A stretch of DNA of 64,000 nt from Senimuribacter sp049852125 (lineage in GTDB: Bacteria > Bacillota > Clostridia > Peptostreptococcales > Anaerovoracaceae), in the NCBI RefSeq assembly GCF_049852125.1, contig NZ_CP187532.1, positions 930,001-994,000 on the forward strand. Direction: 5' to 3'. The position numbers and the translations under genes are program-made. Below the pieces are notes generated by a model. It was not told the DNA's origin and made no database searches. It saw only the letters and a program-made list of their open reading frames with translations. Position 1 is the first letter of the stretch, and each line of letters starts with the position of its first letter. Shown here piece by piece: positions 34,047-41,706 of this stretch.

Positions 34047-34841
34047 GTGACGCAGGAAAAAAGAAGACGCTTTTTAATTGAGACATTACGAAGGGAACAG
34101 CCGGATTATGCTGATATTGAAATTCCGGCAGATGAAGAAGGACAGAAAAAACTGCTCCGCGCGTTTTTAAATGTTCGCATGCCGATGCCGGCAGAGGCGG
34201 AGTTTTTAGAGGTGCAGGATGCTTATCTGAAAGAGGAGACTAGAAAAAAGGGCATTGTAACCCTTGCGGCGCTAAAGCCTTCGCGCAGCGGTATTTACCT
34301 TTGGAAAGGAGATATTACCACCCTTGCCTGTGATGCCATTGTCAATGCCGCCAATTCGCAGATGCTGGGCTGCTTCTGCCCAAACCACGGCTGCATTGAT
34401 AATCAGATTCACACCTTCAGCGGTGTGCAGCTGCGCCTTGCCTGCGCGGAGCTGATGAAAGAGCAGGGTTTTTCGGAGCCTACCGGAACCGCTAAAATTA
34501 CACCTGCGTACAATCTTCCCTGCAAATATGTGATTCATACGGTAGGACCTATTGTGCAAGGGAGGCTTACAAGAAGGGATGAAGAACTGCTTGCGTCCTG
34601 TTATCGCGCCTGTCTTGGGCTGGCGGAGCAAAATGGTGTGCGCAGTATTGCCTTTTGCTGCATTTCTACAGGGGAGTTCCATTTTCCGCCGGAGAAAGCG
34701 GCAGAAATTGCGGTGAAAACGGTAAAAGATTATAAAGAGCAGACAAATCGTCAGATGGAGGTGATATTCAATGTGTTCAAAGAACGGGACTACGACATTT
34801 ACCAAAGACTTCTTGCAGCAGACTGCCCGGCTGAAATATGA
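34047..34841 (+). CDS. Zinc-dependent macrodomain protein-ADP-ribose hydrolase (MacroD type)
   Basis: 264-residue protein predicted to remove mono-ADP-ribose from the target of the SirTM encoded next to it. Domain core: 'LWKGDITTLACDAIVNAANSQMLGC' (ADP-ribose-binding GDIT and NAAN), then 'FCPNHGCIDNQIHTFSG' with Cys and His residues placed as in the zinc-binding macrodomains, 'AYNLPCKYVIHTVGP', and 'IAFCCISTGEFHFPPEKAAEIAV' (phosphate loop). An N-terminal ~80-residue helical extension is typical of this subgroup. The start is GTG 34047, six bases after AGGAGGG; the ATG at 34041 abuts that site. The 3' end overlaps the sirtuin gene by 71 bases. Confidence 0.92.
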   Translation: MTQEKRRRFLIETLRREQPDYADIEIPADEEGQKKLLRAFLNVRMPMPAEAEFLEVQDAYLKEETRKKGIVTLAALKPSRSGIYLWKGDITTLACDAIVNAANSQMLGCFCPNHGCIDNQIHTFSGVQLRLACAELMKEQGFSEPTGTAKITPAYNLPCKYVIHTVGPIVQGRLTRRDEELLASCYRACLGLAEQNGVRSIAFCCISTGEFHFPPEKAAEIAVKTVKDYKEQTNRQMEVIFNVFKERDYDIYQRLLAADCPAEI

Positions 34842-35688
34842 GCTTGAACATGCGGAAGCCGTTGTAATTGGCGCTGGCGCGGGATTGTCAACCTCCGCGG
34901 GATTTTCCTATGACGGAGAGCGGTTTGACAGATACTTCCATGACTTTGCGGAAAAGTATCGTTTCAGGGATATGTATTCCGGTGGTTTTTACCCATACGA
35001 TACGCTGGAAGAACAGTGGGCGTATTGGAGTCGGTATATTTATATCAACCGGTATATGGATGCCCCGAGACCGGTCTATCATAAACTGTACGACCTGGTG
35101 AAAGGCAAAGACTATTTCGTGCTGACAACGAATGTGGATCATTGTTTTCAAAAGGCTGGCTTTGATAAACACCGGCTTTTTTACACACAAGGAGATTATG
35201 GATTGTTCCAGTGCAGCAGACCCTGCCACCAGAGTACTTACGATAATGAGGCGGTTATCCGGGAAATGGTTGAAGCACAGGGCTACGTGATTGATACAGA
35301 TGGTACATTGATTCTGCCGAAAAGCGTATCACCTAAAATGGCGGTTCCCTCAGACATTATTCCGCATTGCCCGAAGTGCGGGAAGCCCATGCGCATGAAT
35401 CTCCGGGCAGACCATACCTTTGTAGAGGATGAAGGATGGCATAAGGCTTCGGAGCGGTATGCAGAATTTCTTCGCGGACATCAGAATGTGAAAGTGCTGT
35501 TTTTAGAGGCAGCGGTCGGATTCAATACGCCAACAATAGTGAAATACAGTTTTTGGCGTATGACGCATAAATGGAAGAATGCCGTTTATATCTGCTTAAA
35601 CGATGGAGAGGCATACGCACCTGATGAAATAAAAAACAAATCTATTTGTATCAATGGAGATATTGGAGAAATCTTGTATCAGCTTTAA
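34771..35688 (+). CDS. Class M sirtuin (SirTM), protein ADP-ribosyltransferase
   Basis: 305-residue sirtuin. NAD-binding motifs are 'EAVVIGAGAGLSTSAGFSYDGERFDR' and 'FVLTTNVDHCFQKAGF'. Where deacetylase sirtuins have the catalytic His-Gly, this protein reads 'YTQGDYGLFQC', as in SirTM enzymes known to ADP-ribosylate rather than deacylate. Cysteines in 'CSRPCHQ' and 'CPKCGKPM' could form the zinc site. Translation starts inside the macrodomain gene; GGAGGTGAT, a near-perfect ribosome site, lies seven bases before the ATG at 34771, confirming this long overlap. In described systems the substrate is a lipoylated GcvH-like protein encoded alongside; none is present here. Confidence 0.92.
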   Translation: MCSKNGTTTFTKDFLQQTARLKYELEHAEAVVIGAGAGLSTSAGFSYDGERFDRYFHDFAEKYRFRDMYSGGFYPYDTLEEQWAYWSRYIYINRYMDAPRPVYHKLYDLVKGKDYFVLTTNVDHCFQKAGFDKHRLFYTQGDYGLFQCSRPCHQSTYDNEAVIREMVEAQGYVIDTDGTLILPKSVSPKMAVPSDIIPHCPKCGKPMRMNLRADHTFVEDEGWHKASERYAEFLRGHQNVKVLFLEAAVGFNTPTIVKYSFWRMTHKWKNAVYICLNDGEAYAPDEIKNKSICINGDIGEILYQL

Positions 35689-35716
35689 GTAAAAATTTGC
35701 AAAAAGATGTTATTTT

Positions 35717-35762
35717 CTACCTATTCTAATCACTTATTAACAAGTGTGGTTAGAATAGGTAG
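35717..35762. terminator. Long hairpin between convergent sirtuin and ABC-2 genes
   Basis: CTACCTATTCTAA and TTAGAATAGGTAG form the base of a stem of about 19-21 pairs with a small loop. It lies between two converging genes, so it probably ends transcription from both sides although neither strand has a strong T-run. Confidence 0.6.
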
Positions 35763-35809
35763 AATATTAAATATTATGGAAATCTATAGGTGACATCTGC
35801 CTGCGTAAA

Positions 35810-36658
35810 CTATTTTGCCGGAGCGCCGCCGCCTCGCATACCTGTCGCAACCTTGATGGTGGAAAAGTCTGCGCGATTAAATTTGCGCACGCACAGCACA
35901 AAGAAAAAGGCGCCGATCAAAATGGTAATGACAAGGCCTATCAGCGGCGTGATAACAAATCCGCCAAGGTCGAAGGCTATGCCTTGTCTAACCAATTCCT
36001 CTGTAGTCTGCGTATGGGCTCCCAAAGCAACATAACGGAAAATTGAGGTTGTATAGGTCAGCGGATTCAAGTAGACGATGGGCAGAAGAAAGCCAGGTAT
36101 GATGGTGGTAGGGATATACGCACCGGAAACAAAGGTCAGGGGCATCATAATCATGGAGCTGAGGGTCTGAAAGGCAGGGGAGTTTCTGGAAACTGTAGCC
36201 AAAAACAGACCGATCGCGCTGAATGCCATAGCGGAAACCAGCATTACCACGGCCAGAAGCAGGATTTGCAGGATGCCCACCCGAAGTCCAAGCACAATGC
36301 CGCAGATCATGGTAACGACGCCCTGCAGCGTGGCGATAAGAGCTCCCGACAGAATGTGTCCCATGGAAATCTGTGTTCGCGCGATGGGCGCAACCAGAAC
36401 CTCTTTCATATAGCCGCTGGAAATGTCGGACAGGATATCGGAGGAATTGTTTACGCTAACCTGAAACACGCTCATGATAATCACGCCGGAAATCAGGTAG
36501 GGCATGGGTGCGTCAAGGCCGCTCATGGCAGATTTCATCAGAAACGAAAACATCACCAGCATAAACATGGACATAAAGAGCGAGCCAAGTACCCGTCCCT
36601 TGCTCCTGATATAGTTTAGTAAATTTCTTTGTACGATTGCTGTAATTGGGTTCATCAT
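35810..36658 (-). CDS. ABC-2 type exporter permease (DrrB-like)
   Basis: 282-residue membrane protein with six predicted helices, the transmembrane half of a drug or lipid exporter. The N-terminus 'AIVQRNLLNYIRSKGRVLGSLF' and the central 'SSDILSDISSGYMKEVLVAPIARTQI' match ABC-2 permeases of the DrrB/daunorubicin group; 'LPIVYLNPLTYTTSIFRYVALG' is the typical late segment. Its ATG overlaps the stop of the ATPase gene (ATGA) and uses AAAGGAGA. The exported compound is unknown. The C-terminus carries a short basic/Gly tail. Confidence 0.93.
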   Translation of the reverse strand: MMNPITAIVQRNLLNYIRSKGRVLGSLFMSMFMLVMFSFLMKSAMSGLDAPMPYLISGVIIMSVFQVSVNNSSDILSDISSGYMKEVLVAPIARTQISMGHILSGALIATLQGVVTMICGIVLGLRVGILQILLLAVVMLVSAMAFSAIGLFLATVSRNSPAFQTLSSMIMMPLTFVSGAYIPTTIIPGFLLPIVYLNPLTYTTSIFRYVALGAHTQTTEELVRQGIAFDLGGFVITPLIGLVITILIGAFFFVLCVRKFNRADFSTIKVATGMRGGGAPAK

Positions 36659-37569
36659 TCTCGAATCTCCTTTCCTGTAATGGCCAGGAACACTTCGTTC
36701 AGCGTTCCGTTTTTCACTTCAAAGTCTGTAATTTCGTCCTTGTGCGCGGATAAAATTTCCAATGCGGCAGGCGCTTTTTTTGTATGGAAAACCAGTTTGT
36801 TCCCATCTCTCCGGTAGGAAACCTCTCGCTTTTCCAGTGTAGTCATAAGCAGTTCTGGTTGTGTGCAGACAACATCGACCTCCGTGCCCGTATATTGGTG
36901 TTTTAAGTTCTCCGGCGTATCTTGAGCAACGATTTTTCCGTGATCCATAACGACGATTTTTGAGCAGACCTCCGCCTCGTCCATATAGTGGGTAGTCAGA
37001 AAGATCGTCATATTTTTCTGCTTTTGAAGCCGCTGGATATATTCCCACACATTGGCTCTGGTCTGCGGATCAAGACCTGTGGTAGGTTCATCCAAAAATA
37101 AAACTTTGGGGTCGTGTACCAGGCCTCTTGCGATCTCAGCCCGCCGTTTCATGCCGCCGGACAGACTGCCTACCGCTGCCCGTTTCCAGTCCGTAAGTTC
37201 TACTAGATCAAGGGCAAAGTTGATACGATCCCGTACCTCCTTTTTCGGCACTTTGTAGAAACTGCAATGGTATTTCAAATTTTCTTCCACTGTCATTTGG
37301 GCGTCGAGGGTGGAATCCTGAAAAACGATTCCGATGTCTTTACGCACTAAACTGCGTTCTTCGCAAACATCATGACCGTTTATGATCAGGCTGCCCTCAG
37401 TTTTGTCAAGGATTGTACACAGCGTATTGATTGTCGTGCTTTTCCCTGCGCCGTTGGGGCCGAGGAAAGCAAAAATACTGCCTTCGTCTACAGTGAAGGA
37501 AATGTCGTCCACCGCTGTAAAATTCCCGTACTTTTTAGAAAAGTGCTCTACTTGTATGATTGGGTTCAT
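36655..37569 (-). CDS. ABC-2 exporter ATPase (DrrA-like)
   Basis: 304-residue ATPase powering the adjacent permease. Walker A 'GPNGAGKST', Q-loop 'GIVFQDSTLDAQMTVEENL', signature 'LSGGMKRR', Walker B 'VLFLDEPTTGLD', H-loop 'TTHYMDEAE', and a C-terminal ~80-residue extension ending 'NEVFLAITGKEIRE' as in DrrA/CcmA-type subunits. It follows a MarR gene across a spacer that contains a terminator-like hairpin directly in front of its ribosome site (TAGGAGG), so expression may be both repressed and attenuated. Confidence 0.94.
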   Translation of the reverse strand: MNPIIQVEHFSKKYGNFTAVDDISFTVDEGSIFAFLGPNGAGKSTTINTLCTILDKTEGSLIINGHDVCEERSLVRKDIGIVFQDSTLDAQMTVEENLKYHCSFYKVPKKEVRDRINFALDLVELTDWKRAAVGSLSGGMKRRAEIARGLVHDPKVLFLDEPTTGLDPQTRANVWEYIQRLQKQKNMTIFLTTHYMDEAEVCSKIVVMDHGKIVAQDTPENLKHQYTGTEVDVVCTQPELLMTTLEKREVSYRRDGNKLVFHTKKAPAALEILSAHKDEITDFEVKNGTLNEVFLAITGKEIRE

Positions 37570-37582
37570 GTTCTTACCTCCT

Positions 37583-37620
37583 AAAAAATTAAGTCCTATG
37601 CGACTACTCGCATAGGACTT
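37583..37620 (-). terminator. Perfect 12-bp hairpin plus T-run in the leader of the ABC-2 exporter
   Basis: Arms AAGTCCTATGCG (37591-37602) and CGCATAGGACTT (37609-37620) with a six-base loop; on the minus strand it is followed by TTAATTTTTT and then the ribosome site of the ATPase gene. It could be a terminator for marR, a conditional attenuator, or an operator. Confidence 0.7.
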
Positions 37621-37688
37621 ATCTCTATAGTAATTTATAGTGCCTCAGCTATTTTGTTGTTTGATCCTTCAATTTAAATTTAGGATCA

Positions 37689-38114
37689 TTACCTCCAAAT
37701 GTCACCCAGCTCAATCAATTTGGCCTGGATGCGGACATAGGCTTCTGCATCCTCTTCGCCTAAAACCTCCAGCATTTTTGCTACTGAATGAATCATTGCT
37801 GTTCGGCGTTCTTCGACTAAAGACATCCCTTTTTCTGTCAGGGAAACAATGACCTGTCGATTGTCCGCAGGATCAGGCGTTCGTGTTATCATATCCTGTC
37901 TCTCCAGAGACTTCAACATGGCGGCGACTCTTGCTGTGGTCAGCATAAGCGCTCTGCTCATGTCTTTTGGATATGCCCGGTTTCCATTTGCCGCCAGATA
38001 ATTTAATGCTAAAATTTCGCCCCTTGCTATCTGGGACATGGCTCGCTCCATCTTGATTTGCGGTGCACAGGCGCGCATATCAATGAGCTGGATTGCTAAT
38101 TCGGTGTAGTTCAT
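37689..38114 (-). CDS. MarR family transcriptional regulator
   Basis: 141-residue winged-helix dimeric repressor. The DNA-binding part shows 'MSQIARGEILALNYLAANGNRAYPKDMSRALMLTTARVAAMLKSLERQDMI' (two segments) followed by the beta-wing 'RTPDPADNRQVIVSLTEKG', the standard MarR pattern. I start at the ATG at 38114, which has AAAGGAG upstream; the longer frame begins inside the promoter. It likely represses itself and the exporter downstream, responding to the exported compound or a phenolic ligand (inference). Confidence 0.93.
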   Translation of the reverse strand: MNYTELAIQLIDMRACAPQIKMERAMSQIARGEILALNYLAANGNRAYPKDMSRALMLTTARVAAMLKSLERQDMITRTPDPADNRQVIVSLTEKGMSLVEERRTAMIHSVAKMLEVLGEEDAEAYVRIQAKLIELGDIWR

Positions 38115-38135
38115 ATGCTGAAAACTCCTTTTAAA

Positions 38136-38183
38136 ATTCCTAACTCTGTTAGGAATAATAGCATGGATTTTTGTCATTGTCAA
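38136..38183 (-). promoter_or_regulatory. marR promoter with overlapping 21-bp operator
   Basis: On the minus strand, TTGACA (38183-38178) and TATTAT (38160-38155) are 17 bases apart. A perfect palindrome with nine-base arms, ATTCCTAAC-N3-GTTAGGAAT (38136-38156), overlaps the -10 and start region: an ideal autorepression site. Confidence 0.85.
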
Positions 38184-38248
38184 TAGGGTAAGAAAAAAAC
38201 CAAGGGGGATGTTTCACTTATCACGACGATTAGCCCTTGAAATAAGGA

Positions 38249-38277
38249 TTGAAAGCCGCCTGAACGCGTGATATACT
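38249..38277 (+). promoter_or_regulatory. Sigma-A promoter of the acetyltransferase gene
   Basis: TTGAAA (38249-38254), 17-base spacer, TATACT (38272-38277), 45 bases before the start codon. Confidence 0.75.
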
Positions 38278-38322
38278 ATGATTGTGTCAGCTTGCCAAAC
38301 AGGAATTTGAGAGGATAAAGGG

Positions 38323-38862
38323 ATGAATAGTATGATACAGCTGCGTCTTCTTAAAGATTATGATAGGGAGCAGTTTATCAGAGACAGTCAAGAAGCATTT
38401 AATTTTGGAGCTATGGAAGAATTTGGACTTCGAGATGAACACTTCGAGGAAGAAGGACAAATTATTTCACGAGAGACAATTAAGCAATCTATAGAAGATG
38501 GAGAAGCCTATCGAATTATTAGAGAAGAAGGAAAAATTGTTGGTGGCGTTGTGATTAAGGTTGAAGGTGAAAAAGGAGATTTAGACCTTTTGTTCGTATC
38601 TCCCGATGTTCATAGCAGAGGAATTGGATATGCCGCGTGGTGTGAAATTGAAAAACTTCACCCTGAGGTAAAAATCTGGGAGACAATGACACCATATTTT
38701 CAACAGCGTAATATTCATTTCTATGTAAACAGATGAGGGTTTCGTATTGTTGAATTTTTTAATAAATTTCATCCTGAACCCAATGATTCAGAAATGTGTT
38801 ACGATGAAAGCGATGAACAATTTTCAGATGGAATGTTCCGTTTTGAAAAAATAATAGAATAA
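38323..38862 (+). pseudogene. GNAT acetyltransferase interrupted by an in-frame TGA
   Basis: The first 137 codons encode a GNAT N-acetyltransferase: 'MIQLRLLKDYDREQFIRDSQ', beta-4 'YRIIREEGKIVGGVVIKV', acetyl-CoA segment 'DLLFVSPDVHSRGIGYAAWC', and 'IWETMTPYFQQRNIHFYVNR'. A TGA at 38734-38736 then interrupts, but the same frame continues 'GFRIVEFFNKFHPEP' and stays open to TAA at 38862, giving a normal 179-codon gene. Homologues, as I recall them, have a Cys or another residue before GF-x-IVEFFN, so this looks like a single nonsense change (e.g. TGC/TGT/TGG to TGA). Selenocysteine insertion is the alternative; I see no convincing downstream SECIS hairpin. Promoter and ribosome site are intact. 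Confidence 0.75.
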
Positions 38863-39421
38863 ATTCCAGCTTATTGGGAGATTTCATTGTTTTGATGATT
38901 TTTAATAAATGCTTTCTTGAGAAAAGAGCACAACAAGCATGCAAAGCGGTATAAAGGAAGACCATATCAAGGATGTTCGGCGGTGATATGGGCTGTAAAG
39001 GCGGGCGCGCTGTATTCATATTGCCATGCCGCAGGTAACCATGTGGATACCGGTTCCGTATTTGGTGGCTCGATGGGAAGCGCCCCTAAATCGTAGTAAT
39101 CCGTTAGGTACGTGGGAGCGAAAATCTTCAGCAGCAGGCTGACATTGATAAATTTCTGTAATCTACGTATTTTTGTCAATCAATCAGGGACAGCTTTCCG
39201 TTGGAAGACCAATATTCTACTTCAGCGTTGATAAAAATACAAAAGAACAATGATTTTGTCAAAGACATCTGATCTTTACAGAAGAATACATAGAAAGAAA
39301 CGGAGGCTGCAGATGCGGTCTCCGTTTTATAGATTTCTTGATTGAGGATATGAGGTGAGCCGAATGACGTCACGATGCTTAAAAAAAGTGAAAATTTGAC
39401 GAGATAAACTGCAATAACGTC
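38863..39421. other. Non-coding, apparently decayed spacer
   Basis: About 560 bases with no supportable gene. A plus-strand frame around 38944-39090 is open for some fifty codons with protein-like composition but has no start, no ribosome site and two stops after it, so it may be a remnant. A terminator-like hairpin sits at 39298-39330. Otherwise I see nothing. Confidence 0.5.
39298..39330 (+). terminator. Terminator-like hairpin in the spacer
   Basis: AAACGGAG and CTCCGTTT form eight pairs around a 14-base loop, followed by TTAT. No intact gene precedes it, consistent with a lost gene upstream. Confidence 0.55.
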
Positions 39422-39450
39422 TTGACTTTTTGTTAGAAAATCTATAAAAT
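39422..39450 (+). promoter_or_regulatory. Sigma-A promoter of the OFA transporter gene
   Basis: TTGACT (39422-39427), 17-base spacer, TAAAAT (39445-39450); an overlapping TATAAA two bases earlier would give a 15-base spacer. The leader to 39587 is about 130 bases. Confidence 0.65.
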
Positions 39451-39586
39451 AGTCATAAAGCAATGGAAAATAATGCGTTTGTCTAAGGTGACGGCGGGTG
39501 GAATATACTTCTATTTCATCCGCCCTTTTCATCAGAGACGGCGCGGACAACAGTAAGAATCTTATATGAAAAGGAGAATGAGTGCA

Positions 39587-40816
39587 ATGGCAAATAACAA
39601 AAGATGGCTCTACCTTGCGGTGGGCACGCTGCTTCTGATCTTCTGCGGACTCATTTATGGATGGTCTTTATTCAAAACACCGTTCAGTGAAGTTTATACG
39701 GAGTGGTCTTTATCGCAGCTTTCAATGACATTTACGATTTCTATGATTTTTTTCTGTATTGGTGGATTTACGGCAGGTAAGCTGGCAGCAAAATTTAAGC
39801 CGCAAATGATCATACTTCTTTCGGCTGTCTGTTTGCTGGCGGGCTTTTTCGGCGTATCTCGTCTGGATCCGGGTAATCCGTCTTCCAGCTTGCCGATGCT
39901 GTATATCTGTTACGGTGTTTTAGGAGGCACGGGCGTAGGTCTTACATACAACTGTGTAATTGGAACTATGAACAAATGGTTTCCTGATAAGCCGGGCCTT
40001 TGCAGCGGCATTATGATGATGGGCTTTGGTCTGGGCGCTTTAATTCTGGGAAGCATTGCTACGGGGTTGATTGCGTCTAAGGGCATCTTTACAACGTTCA
40101 TGATTTTGGGCATTATGATTTTCGTTGTTCTGGCAGTTGGATCATTTTTTATCAAAGTGCCTGATGCTCCGGCAGGTAAGGGTGGCCCGCAAAAGGAATT
40201 GTATGGAGAAGGGCCTGGAGTTATGCTGAAAACAGCGTCTTTCTGGATTTTTATCGTTTGGTGCGTCGTAATTGGCGTAGGCGGACTGATGGTGATTAAC
40301 AGCGCCGCGTCCATTGCAGTAGCGTTTGGAGCGCCGGCTATCGTGGGCATGATTGTATCTGTGTTTAACGGTGCGGGCCGTGTTATTGTAGGTGGAATCT
40401 ATGATAAGACCAATGGAAAAGTTGCTATGATCGTAGACGTGGTCTTCATGTTTGCCGGCGGCATTGCTTTGTTGGCAGGTGCGAAGGCAGGTTCCATGGT
40501 TCTGGTTCTGGTCGGACTTCTGGCTATGGGATTGAGCTACGGTGCGAACCCGACTATTTGTTCCACGCTGATTCAGAAATACTATGGGCCAAAATTTTTC
40601 GCTGTGAATTTCGGTATCGGTATGTTTAACTTAGTTCCGGCGGCGATTATCGGACCGACGATCAGCAGCAGCCTGGTAGAAAAGTCCGGCGGCGCATATG
40701 ATTCGTCTTTTGTAGCAATTCTGGTATTCGCTGTATTGGCATTGGTTTTATGGATTCTTGTCTGCAAGATTATTGATAAGGAAAACAGTAAGAGAGAGCA
40801 GCCTAGACCATATTAA
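39587..40816 (+). CDS. MFS transporter, OFA (oxalate/formate antiporter-like) family
   Basis: 409-residue carrier with twelve predicted helices. 'YLAVGTLLLIFCGLIYGWSLFKTPF' and 'YTEWSLSQLSMTFTISMIFFCIGG' are hallmark OFA N-terminal segments; 'GLTYNCVIGTMNKWFPDKPGLCSGIMMMGFGLGA' (split here) is the OxlT-like signature. These carriers exchange small carboxylates such as oxalate, formate, lactate or pyruvate; substrate is not decided. The start at 39587 is ten bases after AAGGAG; an ATG nine bases earlier is too close. A GntR/FCD regulator follows after a terminator and may control it. Confidence 0.92.
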   Translation: MANNKRWLYLAVGTLLLIFCGLIYGWSLFKTPFSEVYTEWSLSQLSMTFTISMIFFCIGGFTAGKLAAKFKPQMIILLSAVCLLAGFFGVSRLDPGNPSSSLPMLYICYGVLGGTGVGLTYNCVIGTMNKWFPDKPGLCSGIMMMGFGLGALILGSIATGLIASKGIFTTFMILGIMIFVVLAVGSFFIKVPDAPAGKGGPQKELYGEGPGVMLKTASFWIFIVWCVVIGVGGLMVINSAASIAVAFGAPAIVGMIVSVFNGAGRVIVGGIYDKTNGKVAMIVDVVFMFAGGIALLAGAKAGSMVLVLVGLLAMGLSYGANPTICSTLIQKYYGPKFFAVNFGIGMFNLVPAAIIGPTISSSLVEKSGGAYDSSFVAILVFAVLALVLWILVCKIIDKENSKREQPRPY

Positions 40817-40839
40817 AATGATAATTTAATAGCAAAAGG

Positions 40840-40870
40840 AAAATGGAGGCTGAGGAGTGGCCTCCATTTT
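40840..40870 (+). terminator. Intrinsic terminator after the OFA transporter
   Basis: AAAATGGAGGC and GCCTCCATTTT form a perfect 11-pair stem around a nine-base loop; the T-tract is part of the stem base. Confidence 0.8.
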
Positions 40871-40985
40871 GCGTGCATAAAAAATACAAAGTCCGTTTAC
40901 CGTATTCACCAGTTTGCGCTGATATTGACAAAGATTTAGGAGAATGATAAGATGACAGAGAACAAGGGTTTGACAGGAGGCGTCT

Positions 40986-41648
40986 ATGGCTGAGAGAAAT
41001 ACAAAGATATCAAAGGTAGATGCAATCTACGGTTTGATTCTGGATAAAATACAAAGTAGGGAGCTTTTGCCGGGGGATCGGCTTAATATAGAGGATTTGG
41101 CCAGGGATTTCGGCGTCAGCAGAACCCCGGTAAGGGAGACTGTAAACCGGCTGATTCAGGAAGGTTTTGTAGAGCAGAAACATAATGTGGGCCCCAGCGT
41201 AGTTCAGCTTTCAGATGAACAAGCCCAGGATTTGATTGAGGCTAACGCGGCGCTGGGCGGTTTAGTATTTGATTCGTTTGGCTATCTTAAAGATTTGCAG
41301 GGACTTCAGAGCGCATTGCAGGAAGTGATGACAATGCAGCTGACAGCTAGTGAATGCGGTGATGATCGCCGTTTTCACGAAGCGTCAGTAGGATTTCATA
41401 AGGTGCTGATTGAACATTGTACGAATCCGATTATTCGTGATTATGCTATGAAAACGCAGAATCAGATAAACATGTGCAATTTCGCATACATGGCTACAAA
41501 GGAAAATCATCAGCAGAGCCTTAAAGCACATTCCGAAGTGAATGAGGCTGTGCAGAACGGAGAATTGAAGAAAGCCAGAAAATTGATGGAACGGCATAAC
41601 AAATTTGAAGGCACAATATTTTTCCAGGGAAAAAAGCGGAATTTGTGA
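40986..41648 (+). CDS. GntR family regulator with FCD ligand domain
   Basis: 220-residue FadR-type regulator. N-terminal winged helix about 12-75 with 'GDRLNIEDLARDFGVSRTPVRETVNRLIQEGFV'; C-terminal helical FCD domain with metal-binding residues around 'FHEASVGFHKVLIEHCTNP'. FCD proteins usually sense carboxylic acids, which fits control of the OFA carboxylate carrier immediately upstream (inference). GGAGG precedes the ATG. The ECF sigma gene starts 58 bases after its stop and could be cotranscribed. Confidence 0.93.
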   Translation: MAERNTKISKVDAIYGLILDKIQSRELLPGDRLNIEDLARDFGVSRTPVRETVNRLIQEGFVEQKHNVGPSVVQLSDEQAQDLIEANAALGGLVFDSFGYLKDLQGLQSALQEVMTMQLTASECGDDRRFHEASVGFHKVLIEHCTNPIIRDYAMKTQNQINMCNFAYMATKENHQQSLKAHSEVNEAVQNGELKKARKLMERHNKFEGTIFFQGKKRNL

Positions 41649-41706
41649 AATATCAAACAGAAAAAATGGTGTATTGATTCAGAAGGGCTATGGAAAGGAG
41701 ACAACC

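Noticed and set aside
38734..38780. Selenocysteine codon in the acetyltransferase
   Set aside because: No clear SECIS-like hairpin follows the TGA, and no selenoprotein function is known for this family; kept only as an alternative to nonsense decay.
38967..39179. 70-codon minus-strand frame with proline-rich translation
   Set aside because: Probably the antisense of a decayed plus-strand frame; no start signal and no recognised family.
39176..39550. 124-codon minus-strand frame upstream of the OFA transporter
   Set aside because: Covers the transporter promoter, has no ribosome site and no domain-like sequence.
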